Assembly: GCF_004000785.1 (NCBI RefSeq)
Contig: NZ_BILX01000018.1
Coordinates: 1-64,000, forward strand
Direction of reading: 5' to 3'
Length of the DNA stretch: 64,000 bases
Source: Paenibacillus ehimensis NBRC 15659
GTDB lineage: Bacteria > Bacillota > Bacilli > Paenibacillales > NBRC-103111
The first letter of the stretch is position 1. Every line of letters starts with the position of its first letter. The notes under the pieces were generated by a model. The model was not told the DNA's origin. It did no database searches and worked only from the letters and a program-made list of their open reading frames with translations. Made by a program: the position numbers and the translations under genes. Positions 16,532 to 25,289 of the stretch are shown here, piece by piece.

Positions 16532-17410
16532 TTAAGATTTTGCAAACAAGTCCCGTGCGGTTTGGATAAACAGCTTTACGGCGATGGAGGCTTCTTGCAG
16601 GGAAGGCACCGCCAGGTTAATTTCTCGGTAAGGGTGCGGCGTTAAGGCATGCATTCGGACGTTGGGAGGCAAGGTGGATAGAGAAATCGAGATGTTCGAC
16701 ATGATGGCCACGCCGAGCCCCTCTTGGATCATGTTCAACGAGGTGTTCACGTTGTGGACGATATATTTTACCTGGAGATGGGCCCCGGCTTCCCGGAATC
16801 GCTCATAGATCGGGATTTCGTAGCCCCCGTTGCATATGATCATCGGCTCGTCGCTCAATTCTTGCAAATGAATGGCCGAACGGCCCGCCAGCGGATGGTC
16901 GTCCCGGAGGAACAGAAACATCTCTTCTTTCAGCAAGGGGGTAATTTCAAATTCATCGTGCGGCGGAATGAGAAAAGCGACATCGATCATTCTGGAGGCC
17001 AGCCGTTCCCGGAGATCGTCGATGGTGCCTTCGTACAGATCGAATTGAATGCGGGGATATTTCTCCCCGATGACTCTGAAAATTTTGGGCAGAAAATAAG
17101 CGGAAGCCGAAGGAAAGGAGCCGATCCGGATCGTCCCGACTTCAAAGCCTTTTTCGGCCATCACTTCCTGCTCGACCTTCTCAAAGCCTTGTAAAATATC
17201 CCGGAAAACAATCAAGAGGCGTTCGCCGATGTCCGTCAAAATAATCCCGTTCCTGCGGTCGCGGATCAGGAGAGTCACTCCTAACTCGGCTTCCAGCGTG
17301 GAGACGGCGCGGCTAACGGCGGGCTGTGTCATATTCAATTGATGACCGGCCTTGGTAAAGCTGCCGGTTTCGGCAATTTTGACGAACAGCTGAATTTGGG
17401 AATGGGTCAT
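16532..17410 (-). CDS. LysR family transcriptional regulator
   Basis: A 292-residue regulator with the typical N-terminal helix-turn-helix (SQIQLFVKIAETGSFTKAGHQLNMTQPAVSRAVS) and a substrate-binding domain (GTIRIGSFPSASAYFLP onward). ATG 17410 fits the family N-terminus but the only good ribosome binding site, AAGGAG at 17426-17431, lies 15 bases away; an in-frame ATG at 17446 would add 12 residues, so the start is uncertain. Divergent from the EamA transporter, its likely target. Confidence 0.87.
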   Translation of the reverse strand: MTHSQIQLFVKIAETGSFTKAGHQLNMTQPAVSRAVSTLEAELGVTLLIRDRRNGIILTDIGERLLIVFRDILQGFEKVEQEVMAEKGFEVGTIRIGSFPSASAYFLPKIFRVIGEKYPRIQFDLYEGTIDDLRERLASRMIDVAFLIPPHDEFEITPLLKEEMFLFLRDDHPLAGRSAIHLQELSDEPMIICNGGYEIPIYERFREAGAHLQVKYIVHNVNTSLNMIQEGLGVAIMSNISISLSTLPPNVRMHALTPHPYREINLAVPSLQEASIAVKLFIQTARDLFAKS

Positions 17411-17506
17411 AACACTTAGGATATGCTCCTTATAATAAACATTCATTTTATTTATTTAGTTAGTTATTGTATCATGAGTAAACATTAACAACAAGGAGTG
17501 TTCATC

Positions 17507-18412
17507 GTGTTGCAGCTCTCACGCTCGCGGGCGGCTTTATATCTCGCTTTTCTCGTCATCGTCTGGGGAATTAACTGGCCGTTGTCCAAATACACGCTTT
17601 CCTTTTCACCGCCCTTATTATTTGCAGGCTTGAGGACGTGCATTGGGGGATTGATTCTTATCTTGGTCGCCTTGCCCGGCTACAAGAGGCTGAATTGGAA
17701 GCAGACATGGCCCGTTTATGTGATTTCGTCCGTGCTCAATATCATCCTCTTTTACGGTCTTCAGACGATAGGACTGAACTATTTGCCGGCCGGTCTCTTC
17801 TCGGCCATCGTGTTCTTGCAGCCCGTGCTGCTGGGGATTTTATCCTGGCTATGGCTGGGGGAAGAGATGTTCGGCTTGAAGTGGATCGGGCTTGTGCTCG
17901 GGTTCCTTGGCGTATTCGAGATCAGCGCAAGCAGCCTGGCCGGACATCTGTCCGTTACCGGGATCGTGCTCGCTCTCGGCTGTGCGGTCAGCTGGGCTTT
18001 GGGCACGCTGTATACGAAGAAAATGTCGGCGCGGGTCGATATGGTTTGGGCCGTGGCGCTTCAATTGATGATCGGCGGCATTTTGCTGTTAGGCTCGGGC
18101 TCTGTCCTGGAAAAATGGACGGATATCGTCTGGAACGTTCCGTTCATATCGAGTCTGCTGTTTATTTCGGTTTTCGTGATCGCGTTGGGCTGGCTCGCTT
18201 ACTTTAAGCTTGTCGGCTCCGGCGAAGCCGGCAAGGTCGGCGCGTTTACGTTTCTGATCCCGCTGATTGCGATTACTTGCAGCGTCCTCTTTTTGGGCGA
18301 GCGAATATCGCTAAATTTGGTGGCGGGACTCGTTCTCATCGTCGGCAGCATTTTGCTGGTCAATGCAAGATCGATACGCCTCGCGAAAAAGCCGACAGGG
18401 CTACAGAGGTAA
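17507..18412 (+). CDS. EamA/DMT family transporter
   Basis: A 301-residue membrane protein with ten predicted helices in two EamA repeats (LYLAFLVIVWGINWPLSKYT at the start; VTGIVLALGCAVSWALGTLYTKK opening repeat two; GEAGKVGAFTFLIPL near the end). Members export metabolites, amino acids or drugs. GTG 17507 has AAGGAG 8 bases upstream; the GTG at 17498 is inside that site. The divergent LysR gene suggests ligand-induced expression. Substrate unknown. Confidence 0.87.
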   Translation: MLQLSRSRAALYLAFLVIVWGINWPLSKYTLSFSPPLLFAGLRTCIGGLILILVALPGYKRLNWKQTWPVYVISSVLNIILFYGLQTIGLNYLPAGLFSAIVFLQPVLLGILSWLWLGEEMFGLKWIGLVLGFLGVFEISASSLAGHLSVTGIVLALGCAVSWALGTLYTKKMSARVDMVWAVALQLMIGGILLLGSGSVLEKWTDIVWNVPFISSLLFISVFVIALGWLAYFKLVGSGEAGKVGAFTFLIPLIAITCSVLFLGERISLNLVAGLVLIVGSILLVNARSIRLAKKPTGLQR

Positions 18413-18453
18413 CCTTCAACGGATGCGGAGCTGCTTTAATTGGGGCAAAAAAA

Positions 18454-18517
18454 TGACCCTCTGACGCATGCTTGCGCTGGACCGGAGGGCCTGGCGCAAG
18501 CGCGAGGGTTGCTTTTT
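18454..18517 (+). terminator. Large terminator after the EamA gene
   Basis: A long imperfect stem (ACCCTC ... GAGGGT with inner TTGCGC/GCGCAA pairing) ends in a TTTTTT run. Confidence 0.7.
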
Positions 18518-18527
18518 TGCATTAAAG

Positions 18528-18545
18528 TGTGCTAAATTAAGCACA
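18528..18545. promoter_or_regulatory. Rrf2 operator candidate, site 1
   Basis: TGTGCT-AAATTA-AGCACA, a perfect 6-bp inverted repeat upstream of the Rrf2 gene. The same TGTGC/GCACA arms at the same spacing recur at 19005-19022. Confidence 0.65.
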
Positions 18546-18582
18546 TTAAAAGCTGTGGCCGGAGGAGGCTGTTCAGGGCACC

Positions 18583-18984
18583 ATGGCACAAATCAAGCGG
18601 TTCGGCTTCGGGCTGCAAGCCTTAATCGTACTGGCCTTAACTTCGGAGCAGCGTTCCAGCGCCGAAATTGCGGAAGAGATCCGCTGCGAGCCGACGGCGC
18701 TCCGCAAAATTTTAGCTCAGCTGGCGGAAGCGGGTATTGTGGAAGTGAAGCAGGGGAGAGCGGGAGGCTACCAGTTGACCCGCAAGCCCGGGGAGATTAC
18801 GCTGTCCGAGATCTACAACGCTTTGCACGAAGAAGACCCCCTATGGAACCGGATGCTGGATACGACGGGGAATCATCTGTTTGGACAAAAGGTCAACGAA
18901 TCGTTTCAGAAAATCATGACCGACATCGTTGCGCAGGTAGACCATGTGCTGGGCACCTATACGATTGCCGACCTGCTCGAATAA
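18583..18984 (+). CDS. Rrf2 family transcriptional regulator without the cysteine cluster
   Basis: A 133-residue Rrf2-type winged-helix protein (SAEIAEEIRCEPTALRKILAQLAEAGIVEVKQGRAGGYQLTR). The three cysteines that hold an Fe-S cluster in IscR and NsrR are absent from the usual position (residues about 85-105), so it should sense something other than iron-sulfur or NO through a cluster. Starts at ATG 18583 behind GGAGGAGG. Two matching palindromes flank the gene, one before it and one before the next gene, indicating autoregulation and control of the downstream pair. Confidence 0.88.
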   Translation: MAQIKRFGFGLQALIVLALTSEQRSSAEIAEEIRCEPTALRKILAQLAEAGIVEVKQGRAGGYQLTRKPGEITLSEIYNALHEEDPLWNRMLDTTGNHLFGQKVNESFQKIMTDIVAQVDHVLGTYTIADLLE

Positions 18985-19004
18985 TCTCTTTTTTTAGTCT
19001 AATC

Positions 19005-19022
19005 TGTGCATAAAATTGCACA
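19005..19022. promoter_or_regulatory. Rrf2 operator candidate, site 2
   Basis: TGTGCA-TAAAAT-TGCACA, a perfect inverted repeat in the gap between the Rrf2 gene and the AbrB-family membrane protein gene, matching site 1 in arms and spacing. Confidence 0.65.
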
Positions 19023-19063
19023 AATTGTTCGAATAACGAACGAAAGATAGGGAGGGAGAGCGG

Positions 19064-20176
19064 ATGGATAAACGAAAAGCCCCGATCGGCTTCCCCGGGA
19101 TCGCACGCTCGCTTATTGCGGCTGTCGTCGGCGGCATCGCGTTCAAGCTGCTGCATCTGCCGATCCCTTGGCTGCTCGGTCCGATGTTCGCCGTTTTGAT
19201 CGGATCGAATACGTTCAAGGGACGTTTCGCTTGGCCCGGGCAGTTCAGAGACGCGGGTATGATCGTCGTCGGATACACGATCGGGCTGGCCATGACAGCG
19301 TCGGAGCTGAAGGAGATGTCATACCAACTGCCGTTGATGCTGCTCATGACGCTGCTGCTGCTGCTCTGGTGCGCGGGTATCGCCTATCCTGTTTCCAGGC
19401 TGGCGGAGATCGATTACAAAACCTCGCTGCTGGGAAGCATCCCCGGAGGGCTGACGCAGGTTTTGGTTCTGGCGGAGGAAACGGACGGGGTCAATCTTAC
19501 GGTCGTGACCGTCACGCAGGTCATTCGGCTGATCCTGATCATCACGTGCGTGCCGTTGCTGGTCATGAGTCCGCTCTTCGGGCAGATGCATGGGGGAGCA
19601 GCGGCCGGCGCTTCGCTGTCCGCCGTTGCGGCGGGTTGGAACACTGGGCTGCTTCCGAACCTGCTCGTTTATGCGCTGGTCAGTGTTGGATGCGCGATCT
19701 TGGGAAACAAGATCAAGTTTCCGACCGCTTTTTTGCTGGGCCCGGCGCTCGGAACGGCGGTTCTTCAATTGACCGGCTTCCCCGGGCCGGCGCTGCCATC
19801 CTTTATCCTGAACGCGGCGCAGCTCTTGATAGGCGTTCACGTCGGGCTGATGCTGAAGCCGGGTCGGTTGACGCATAAGCTGCGGACGATCTCGCTGGCG
19901 GTGGGCAGCGGACTGCTGCTGATGCTGGGGGCTTGGGGGCTGAGCGTGCTGCTGGCCAAGCTCCAGCCGATATCCGGCGCCACCGGCCTGTTAAGCCTTG
20001 CTCCCGGCGGCATGGATCAAATGGGCATCATCGCGCATGAGATTCACGCGGATTTGTCCATGGTGGCCGGCTACCAGCTGTTCCGCACCTTTTTTATCTT
20101 TTTCGCGGTCCCGCCTTTGTTGAAGTTGATGTTCCGGTACCACGGCAAATCCATTAAGCGGAGGGAAACGCAATGA
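19064..20176 (+). CDS. AbrB family integral membrane protein (PF05145 type)
   Basis: A 370-residue protein with about ten membrane helices arranged as two similar halves (GPMFAVLIGSNTFKGR in the first; FLLGPALGTAVLQLTGFPGP in the second). This is the membrane family labelled AbrB or 'ammonia monooxygenase' in databases; it is not the AbrB transition-state regulator and has no proven transport substrate. GGGAGG precedes ATG 19064. The stop overlaps the ATG of the isochorismatase-like gene (ATGA), so they are one operon, under the Rrf2 palindrome at 19005. Confidence 0.8.
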   Translation: MDKRKAPIGFPGIARSLIAAVVGGIAFKLLHLPIPWLLGPMFAVLIGSNTFKGRFAWPGQFRDAGMIVVGYTIGLAMTASELKEMSYQLPLMLLMTLLLLLWCAGIAYPVSRLAEIDYKTSLLGSIPGGLTQVLVLAEETDGVNLTVVTVTQVIRLILIITCVPLLVMSPLFGQMHGGAAAGASLSAVAAGWNTGLLPNLLVYALVSVGCAILGNKIKFPTAFLLGPALGTAVLQLTGFPGPALPSFILNAAQLLIGVHVGLMLKPGRLTHKLRTISLAVGSGLLLMLGAWGLSVLLAKLQPISGATGLLSLAPGGMDQMGIIAHEIHADLSMVAGYQLFRTFFIFFAVPPLLKLMFRYHGKSIKRRETQ

Positions 20177-20742
20177 CGCCACTAGACGTGAATTTTCACA
20201 AAACGGCTTTGGTCCTGATCGATTTGCAACAGGGAATCGTGGCAAGCTCGAACGGGCAAGAGGTGGTCGAGAAGGCGGTGCGGCTTGTCCGGCTGTTCCG
20301 TGAGAAAAGCGGGTTTATCGCATTCGTTCATGTCGATTTCCATGACGGCGCAGACCGCTTAAAACCGGCAACGGACCAGCCAGTTCCGGTCATTCAACCT
20401 CCTGACGGCTGGGCCGAATTCGTCCCGGAGCTGGGCGTCCGCCCGGACGATTACGTGGTCACGAAGCGGCAGTGGGGCGCTTTTTTCGGCACGGACCTGG
20501 ATCTGCAGCTTCGCCGGAGAGGGATCGACACGATCGTCTTGTGCGGAATCGCCACCAATATCGGGGTAGAAAGCACGGCAAGAGAAGCGTTTCAGCTCGG
20601 TTATCACCAAATTTTCGTCACGGATGCGATGAAGACTTATAGCCAGGAGGAGCACGAGGCTACCTGCCGCTACATTTTCCCGAGAATCGGCAAGGTCCGA
20701 AGCGTCGGGCAGTTTATGACGGAAGCGGGCGGCGCAGAATAG
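20173..20742 (+). CDS. Isochorismatase-family hydrolase, catalytic Cys replaced
   Basis: A 189-residue protein of the isochorismatase/cysteine hydrolase fold: ALVLIDLQQGIV with the conserved Asp, TKRQWGAF with the conserved Lys, and CGIATNIGVESTAREA. In nicotinamidases and related amidohydrolases the position corresponding to the Gly of TNIGVEST is the nucleophilic Cys; here it is Gly, as in isochorismatase/YecD-type members. Hydrolysis by a different mechanism or a vinyl-ether substrate is therefore more likely than amide cleavage. Translationally coupled to the AbrB-family membrane protein, perhaps acting on what it transports. Confidence 0.8.
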   Translation: MTPLDVNFHKTALVLIDLQQGIVASSNGQEVVEKAVRLVRLFREKSGFIAFVHVDFHDGADRLKPATDQPVPVIQPPDGWAEFVPELGVRPDDYVVTKRQWGAFFGTDLDLQLRRRGIDTIVLCGIATNIGVESTAREAFQLGYHQIFVTDAMKTYSQEEHEATCRYIFPRIGKVRSVGQFMTEAGGAE

Positions 20743-20744
20743 GA

Positions 20745-20773
20745 TTGACAAAGCGATCGGAATCCCCTATAAT
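20745..20773 (+). promoter_or_regulatory. Consensus promoter of the leuA T-box transcript
   Basis: TTGACA (20745-20750), 17 bases, TATAAT (20768-20773), three bases after the preceding stop codon. Confidence 0.8.
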
Positions 20774-20779
20774 GACCAA

Positions 20780-21047
20780 TAATTCCATATTCAAATGTGA
20801 GGATTAGAAATAGTAGAAGTGCAATGACTTTTCAGAGAGCCGTTGGTCGGTGCGAAACGGTAACGTCGTTCATTTCGAACTCGTCTATGAACAGCTGCCT
20901 GATATGTAGGGTAAGCCGGAATTCCACCGTTACAGGGATAGATGGTGATGGCCATCGAATTGAGCTCATTTCTTCAGGAAATGAATTAGAGTGGTACCGC
21001 GGGTTCAACCTCGTCTCTATACGTAGAGACGGGGTTTTTTTGTTGAT
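20780..21047 (+). ncRNA. T-box leader, leucine specific
   Basis: Senses uncharged tRNA to control transcription of leuA. Seen features: the stem I apical pattern AGAGAG ... GGTCGGTGCGAAACGG (20833-20860), a specifier region GAACTC with CTC (Leu) at 20880-20882, and the T-box GAGTGGTACCGCGG (20989-21002) whose TGGT bulge would pair with a tRNA acceptor end having discriminator A. A terminator (21009-21047) competes with the antiterminator. The Leu specifier agrees with the downstream gene. Confidence 0.92.
21009..21047 (+). terminator. Regulated terminator of the T-box leader
   Basis: CCTCGTCTCTA pairs with TAGAGACGGGG and is followed by TTTTTTT. The left arm overlaps the antiterminator region. 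Confidence 0.85.
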
Positions 21048-21120
21048 TAAAGTCCGGGTTTAATCAACCCCGCTTCATTTATAGATATCGAAAAAAATGC
21101 GATTTCGGGAGGAATAGAGG

Positions 21121-22653
21121 ATGAAACGTAAAATTATGGTGTTCGATACGACGCTGCGCGACGGCGAGCAAGTTCCGGGCGCGAAGCTGAATCTTCATCA
21201 AAAAATAGAGATCGCCCAGCAGTTAAAGCGGCTGAATGTCGATATTATCGAAGCAGGGTTCCCCGCCTCGTCCGCAGGGGATTTTCAAGCGGTCCAGGAA
21301 ATTGCCCGCAGCGTAGGCAACAGCGTCTCGATTACGGCCTTGGCCCGGGCAGTCAAAAGCGATATCGACGCGGTCTATGAAAGCATCAAGCTGGCACAGA
21401 ACCCGCTCATTCATATCGTGCTCGGCACCTCGAACATTCATGTGGAGAAGAAGTTCAGCCGGTCCAAGGAGGCCGTCCTGCAGATGGGGGTCGACGCGGT
21501 CAAGTATGCCAAGACGCTGCTTCCGCAGGTGCAGTATTCCACGGAAGACGCATCGAGGTCGGATTTCGAATATTTGTGGGAAACAATCGAAGCGGTGGTG
21601 AAAGCGGGAGCAACTATGATTAACGTTCCCGATACGGTAGGCTATGCCGTTCCGGAGGAATTCGGAGAGCTGATCCGTAAAATCAACGAACGGCTCAAAA
21701 ATTTGGACGACCGCGTGATCCTTAGCGTCCACTGCCACAACGACCTTGGACTGGCCACGGCGAATACGCTGAGCGCGATCAAGAACGGGGCGGAGAAGGT
21801 CGAGTGCACCATTAACGGACTGGGCGAGCGGGCAGGCAACGCTTCGCTGGAGGAAGTCGTGATGGGGCTTAAGGTCCGGGAGAACTATTTTAACGCCTAT
21901 ACCAATATCAATACGACGGAGCTGCATAGAACCTCCAAGCTTGTCAGCCATTTAACGGGGCTGGATGTGCAGGTGAACAAAGCGATTACCGGCGACAACG
22001 CCTTCGCGCACTCCTCCGGCATCCATCAGGACGGCTTGCTGAAAGACAAGCGCGTATATGAAATCATGTCGCCCGAAGAGGTCGGTGCGGACAGCATGGA
22101 GCTGATCCTGACCGCCCGTTCCGGCCGGCACGCCTTCAAGAACGCCGTCGAGAAAATGGGCTTCGATACGAGCGATGCCGACGATTTCGAGCAGCTGTTC
22201 GCGAAGTTCCTTACCTTGGCCGACGCGAAGAAAGAAGTGTACGATCACGATGTATTTTATCTTGTAACGAATCACCGTACCGTGGAGCAGAGCAGCAAGC
22301 AGCTATACGAGCTGGAGTCCTTCCAGGTAGTCAGCAACGATCTGTATCCGACGGCGACAGTCAAATTGAACAAGGGCACCGAATCGATGAAAGGGAGCGC
22401 CGTGGGCGACGGTCCGATCGACGCGTTGTACAGCGCGATCAAAACGCTGGTCGGTCTGGAGATCGAGCTGAAGGATTATAAGATCAACAGCTTGTCCCGA
22501 GGCAAGGAGGCGGTCGGCCGGGTCAACATCCGGATCGAGCACCAAGGCAAAATCTATTCCGGACGGGCGATGGACACGGACATTATCAAGGCCAGCGCGA
22601 ATGCTTTCCTGAACGGCATTAACGGCATCCTGCTGGACCTTGCCAAAGACTGA
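21121..22653 (+). CDS. leuA: 2-isopropylmalate synthase
   Basis: First committed step of leucine synthesis: acetyl-CoA plus 2-oxoisovalerate gives 2-isopropylmalate. The 510-residue protein has the catalytic TIM barrel with [12 protein letters not shown] (9-20), HCHNDLG and [10 protein letters not shown], the substrate-lid sequence HSSGIHQDG, and a C-terminal allosteric domain for leucine feedback. Length matches bacterial LeuA. GGGAGG precedes ATG 21121. The leucine T-box directly upstream supports the call over citramalate or homocitrate synthase. It stands alone here, with no other ilv/leu gene in the window; the next gene is a YbaK-type deacylase 45 bases on. Confidence 0.95.
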   Translation: MKRKIMVFDTTLRDGEQVPGAKLNLHQKIEIAQQLKRLNVDIIEAGFPASSAGDFQAVQEIARSVGNSVSITALARAVKSDIDAVYESIKLAQNPLIHIVLGTSNIHVEKKFSRSKEAVLQMGVDAVKYAKTLLPQVQYSTEDASRSDFEYLWETIEAVVKAGATMINVPDTVGYAVPEEFGELIRKINERLKNLDDRVILSVHCHNDLGLATANTLSAIKNGAEKVECTINGLGERAGNASLEEVVMGLKVRENYFNAYTNINTTELHRTSKLVSHLTGLDVQVNKAITGDNAFAHSSGIHQDGLLKDKRVYEIMSPEEVGADSMELILTARSGRHAFKNAVEKMGFDTSDADDFEQLFAKFLTLADAKKEVYDHDVFYLVTNHRTVEQSSKQLYELESFQVVSNDLYPTATVKLNKGTESMKGSAVGDGPIDALYSAIKTLVGLEIELKDYKINSLSRGKEAVGRVNIRIEHQGKIYSGRAMDTDIIKASANAFLNGINGILLDLAKD

Positions 22654-22698
22654 AAAATAGGCCGGATCGACCGTCCGGATCGATCGGAGGGACACGTT

Positions 22699-23184
22699 TT
22701 GAACAGCCAGTTAAAGGAAAGCGCGCAGCGCGTGCAGGACAAATTGTCGGACTTGGGATATCCGAACCGGGTTGTGGAATTGCCGGACAGCACGCGAACC
22801 GCGCAGGAAGCGGCGGACGCCATAGGCTGCGAGGTGGGGCAAATTGCCAAATCGATCGTTTTCCGGCTGAAGACGTCGAATAAGCCGCTTCTGGTTGTGG
22901 CCAGCGGCGTGAACCGCGTGGATGAGAAGCTCATTTCCACCCGGATGGACGACAAGCTCGTCAAGGCCGATGCGGATTTCGTGCGGGAGCATACGGGCTT
23001 CGTCATCGGAGGCGTTGCGCCGATCGGACATCCCGAGCCGATCCTGACACTCATCGACGAAGATCTGTTTCACTGCCGTAAATTATGGGCGGCGGCAGGA
23101 CATCCGAAGGCCGTATTCGAGCTGACGCCGGATGAGCTGGCCGCCATGACACGCGGGCAAGTAACGTCTGTCAAAAAGGGATAA
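22699..23184 (+). CDS. YbaK/EbsC-type aminoacyl-tRNA deacylase
   Basis: A 161-residue trans-editing-domain protein that hydrolyses misacylated tRNA, classically Cys-tRNA(Pro). The fold is clear: [23 protein letters not shown] with the catalytic-site Lys, then [23 protein letters not shown] 22699 lies 8 bases after GGAGG. It follows leuA within the same probable transcript, a link that may reflect only convenience. Substrate specificity (Cys-Pro, Ala-Pro and so on) cannot be decided by eye. Confidence 0.85.
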   Translation: MNSQLKESAQRVQDKLSDLGYPNRVVELPDSTRTAQEAADAIGCEVGQIAKSIVFRLKTSNKPLLVVASGVNRVDEKLISTRMDDKLVKADADFVREHTGFVIGGVAPIGHPEPILTLIDEDLFHCRKLWAAAGHPKAVFELTPDELAAMTRGQVTSVKKG

Positions 23185-23192
23185 CACGCTTG

Positions 23193-23220
23193 ACGCTTGG
23201 GCTTCCAAGCGTTTTTCTTT
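23193..23220 (+). terminator. Terminator after the leuA operon
   Basis: ACGCTTGG-GCTT-CCAAGCGT with a TTTTCTTT tail. Confidence 0.85.
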
Positions 23221-23224
23221 TGGG

Positions 23225-23289
23225 TTGACATTAAAAAGGAGGAATGTTATAAAAAATAAAGAATGGCACTCAAGGATAGAGAGTGCTAA
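23225..23289 (+). promoter_or_regulatory. htpG promoter with CIRCE element
   Basis: TTGACA (23225-23230), 17 bases, TATAAA (23248-23253). Downstream in the leader, ATGGCACTC (23263-23271), nine bases, GAGTGCTAA (23281-23289): the HrcA-binding CIRCE pattern with 9 of 9 matches in the right arm and 7 of 9 in the left. Confidence 0.8.
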
Positions 23290-23347
23290 CAACGTGGTCG
23301 TGCGCAGCCATTGTCACCCTTTATTGTACAAAAAGGAGCGATTTCGA

Positions 23348-25228
23348 GTGGAAAAAAAGCAGTTTCAAGCCGAATCCAAGCGATTACTGGAAATGATGAT
23401 CAATTCGATTTATACGCAAAAAGAAATCTTCCTTCGAGAATTGATATCGAATGCCAGCGATGCCATCGACAAGATTTACTACAAAGCGTTAACCGACGAT
23501 AAGCTGGTTTTCGACAAAGACAGCTACTATATTAAAGTGATTCCGGACAAGGACAGCAGAACGCTGACCATCCTCGATACCGGGATCGGGATGACCAAGG
23601 AAGAGCTGGAAACGAACCTCGGCATCATTGCCAAAAGCGGGTCCCTTGCTTTCAAGAAGGAAAACGAGCTGAAGGACGGCCATGACATCATCGGCCAATT
23701 CGGCGTCGGCTTTTATTCGGCTTTTATGGTCGCCGACGTGGTGACGGTGATCAGTAAGGCTTTGGGCAGCGACAGCGCATACAAGTGGGAATCGGCAGGC
23801 GCGGACGGCTATACGATTGAGCCTTGCGACAAAGAAACGGTCGGCACGGAAATCGTTCTGAAGATCAAAGCGAACACCGAGGACGAGAGCTACGACGAGT
23901 TTTTGGACGTGTACCGTCTGAAAGGCATCATCAAGAAATATTCCGACTTCATCCGCTACCCGATTAAGATGGATGTTACCTCCAAGCGGTTGAAGGAAGG
24001 CAGCGACAACGAGTTTGAGGATTACACGGAAGAGCAGCGCATTAACAGCATGGTCCCGATCTGGAGAAAAAACAAAAGCGAGCTGACGGACGAGGATTAC
24101 GAGAAGTTCTATGCGGAGAAGCATTACGGCTTCGACAAGCCGCTCAAGCATATCCATATCAGCGCCGACGGGGCTGTCGTTTACCAGGCGATCCTGTTCA
24201 TCCCGGAAAATATTCCTTTCGATTACTATACCAAGGAATACGAGAAGGGGCTGGAGCTGTATTCCAACGGCGTGCTGATCATGAACAAATGCTCCGATCT
24301 GCTGCCGGACTATTTCAGCTTCGTCAAAGGGATGGTCGATTCGGAAAGCCTGTCGCTCAACATTTCCAGAGAAATGCTGCAGCACGACCGGCAGTTGAAG
24401 CTGATCGCCAAAAATATCGAAAGCAAAATCAAAAGCCAGCTGCTGAGCCTGCTTAAGGACGAAAGAGAGAAGTACGAGCAGTTCTACAAATCGTTCGGCA
24501 GACAGCTGAAATTCGGAGTCTACAGCGACTACGGCAGCCACAAAGAGGTGCTGCAGGATCTGATCCTGTTCTACTCCTCCAAGGAGAAGAAGCTGGTTAC
24601 GCTGGAGGAGTACGTATCGAGAATGCCGGAGGACCAGAAATATATTTACTATGCTTCCGGACCGTCGAACGAACGAATCGAGAAGCTTCCGCAGACCGAG
24701 CTTGTCGCCGACAAGGGCTACGAAATCTTGTACTTCACGGACGATATCGACGAGTTCGCTGTCAAAATGCTGATGAAATACAAAGACAAAGAATTCAAAT
24801 CCGTCTCCAGCGGCGACTTGGGCATTGAAGCGGAAGACAACAAGGACAACGACGATGCCGACAAAAACGACCACAAAGAGCTGTTCGACTACATGAAGGG
24901 GCAGCTGGAAGGCAAAGTCGCCAGCGTCAAGGCATCGAAGCGGTTGAAGTCTCACCCCGTATGTCTGTCTACGGAGGGCGACGTGACCATCGAGATGGAG
25001 AAAATCTTGAACGCCATGCCGAATAACCCGAATGTCAAGGCGGAAAAGGTGCTGGAAATCAATATCAATCATGAAGTTTTCCAATCGCTGAAGACGGCGT
25101 ACGAGCAAGATAAAGAGAAGCTGAATCTGTATACGGCACTCTTGTACAACCAAGCGCTGTTGATCGAAGGACTGCCGATCCAAGATCCGGTCGAATTTAC
25201 GAACGACATCTGCAAAATTATGGTGTAA
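23348..25228 (+). CDS. htpG: HSP90-family chaperone HtpG
   Basis: ATP-dependent molecular chaperone, 626 residues. Diagnostic N-terminal ATPase motifs: [11 protein letters not shown] (Mg/ATP helix), [19 protein letters not shown]; middle domain with ISREMLQ; dimerisation domain at the C-terminus. GTG 23348 gives the standard HtpG start [16 protein letters not shown] and has AAGGAG 9 bases upstream; a longer frame from 23225 would run through the promoter and CIRCE and is rejected. A CIRCE box points to repression by HrcA, unlike Bacillus subtilis htpG. Confidence 0.95.
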   Translation: MEKKQFQAESKRLLEMMINSIYTQKEIFLRELISNASDAIDKIYYKALTDDKLVFDKDSYYIKVIPDKDSRTLTILDTGIGMTKEELETNLGIIAKSGSLAFKKENELKDGHDIIGQFGVGFYSAFMVADVVTVISKALGSDSAYKWESAGADGYTIEPCDKETVGTEIVLKIKANTEDESYDEFLDVYRLKGIIKKYSDFIRYPIKMDVTSKRLKEGSDNEFEDYTEEQRINSMVPIWRKNKSELTDEDYEKFYAEKHYGFDKPLKHIHISADGAVVYQAILFIPENIPFDYYTKEYEKGLELYSNGVLIMNKCSDLLPDYFSFVKGMVDSESLSLNISREMLQHDRQLKLIAKNIESKIKSQLLSLLKDEREKYEQFYKSFGRQLKFGVYSDYGSHKEVLQDLILFYSSKEKKLVTLEEYVSRMPEDQKYIYYASGPSNERIEKLPQTELVADKGYEILYFTDDIDEFAVKMLMKYKDKEFKSVSSGDLGIEAEDNKDNDDADKNDHKELFDYMKGQLEGKVASVKASKRLKSHPVCLSTEGDVTIEMEKILNAMPNNPNVKAEKVLEININHEVFQSLKTAYEQDKEKLNLYTALLYNQALLIEGLPIQDPVEFTNDICKIMV

Positions 25229-25244
25229 GACGGGCTGACGAACA

Positions 25245-25272
25245 AAAGCCGACCCTGGAGAGGGTCGGCTTT
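25245..25272. terminator. Terminator between htpG and the epimerase gene
   Basis: AAAGCCGACCCT-GGAG-AGGGTCGGCTTT, a perfect 12-bp stem with A and T flanks that can act in both directions. Confidence 0.88.
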
Positions 25273-25289
25273 ATTGTTGTGTCGCTCGT

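Noticed and set aside
23225..23347. Longer htpG start from 23225
   Set aside because: It would place the promoter and CIRCE box inside the coding sequence; GTG 23348 matches the family N-terminus.
23489..25183. A 564-codon open frame antisense to htpG
   Set aside because: Codon-bias shadow of htpG, hydrophobic/Gln-rich composition without any recognisable domain.
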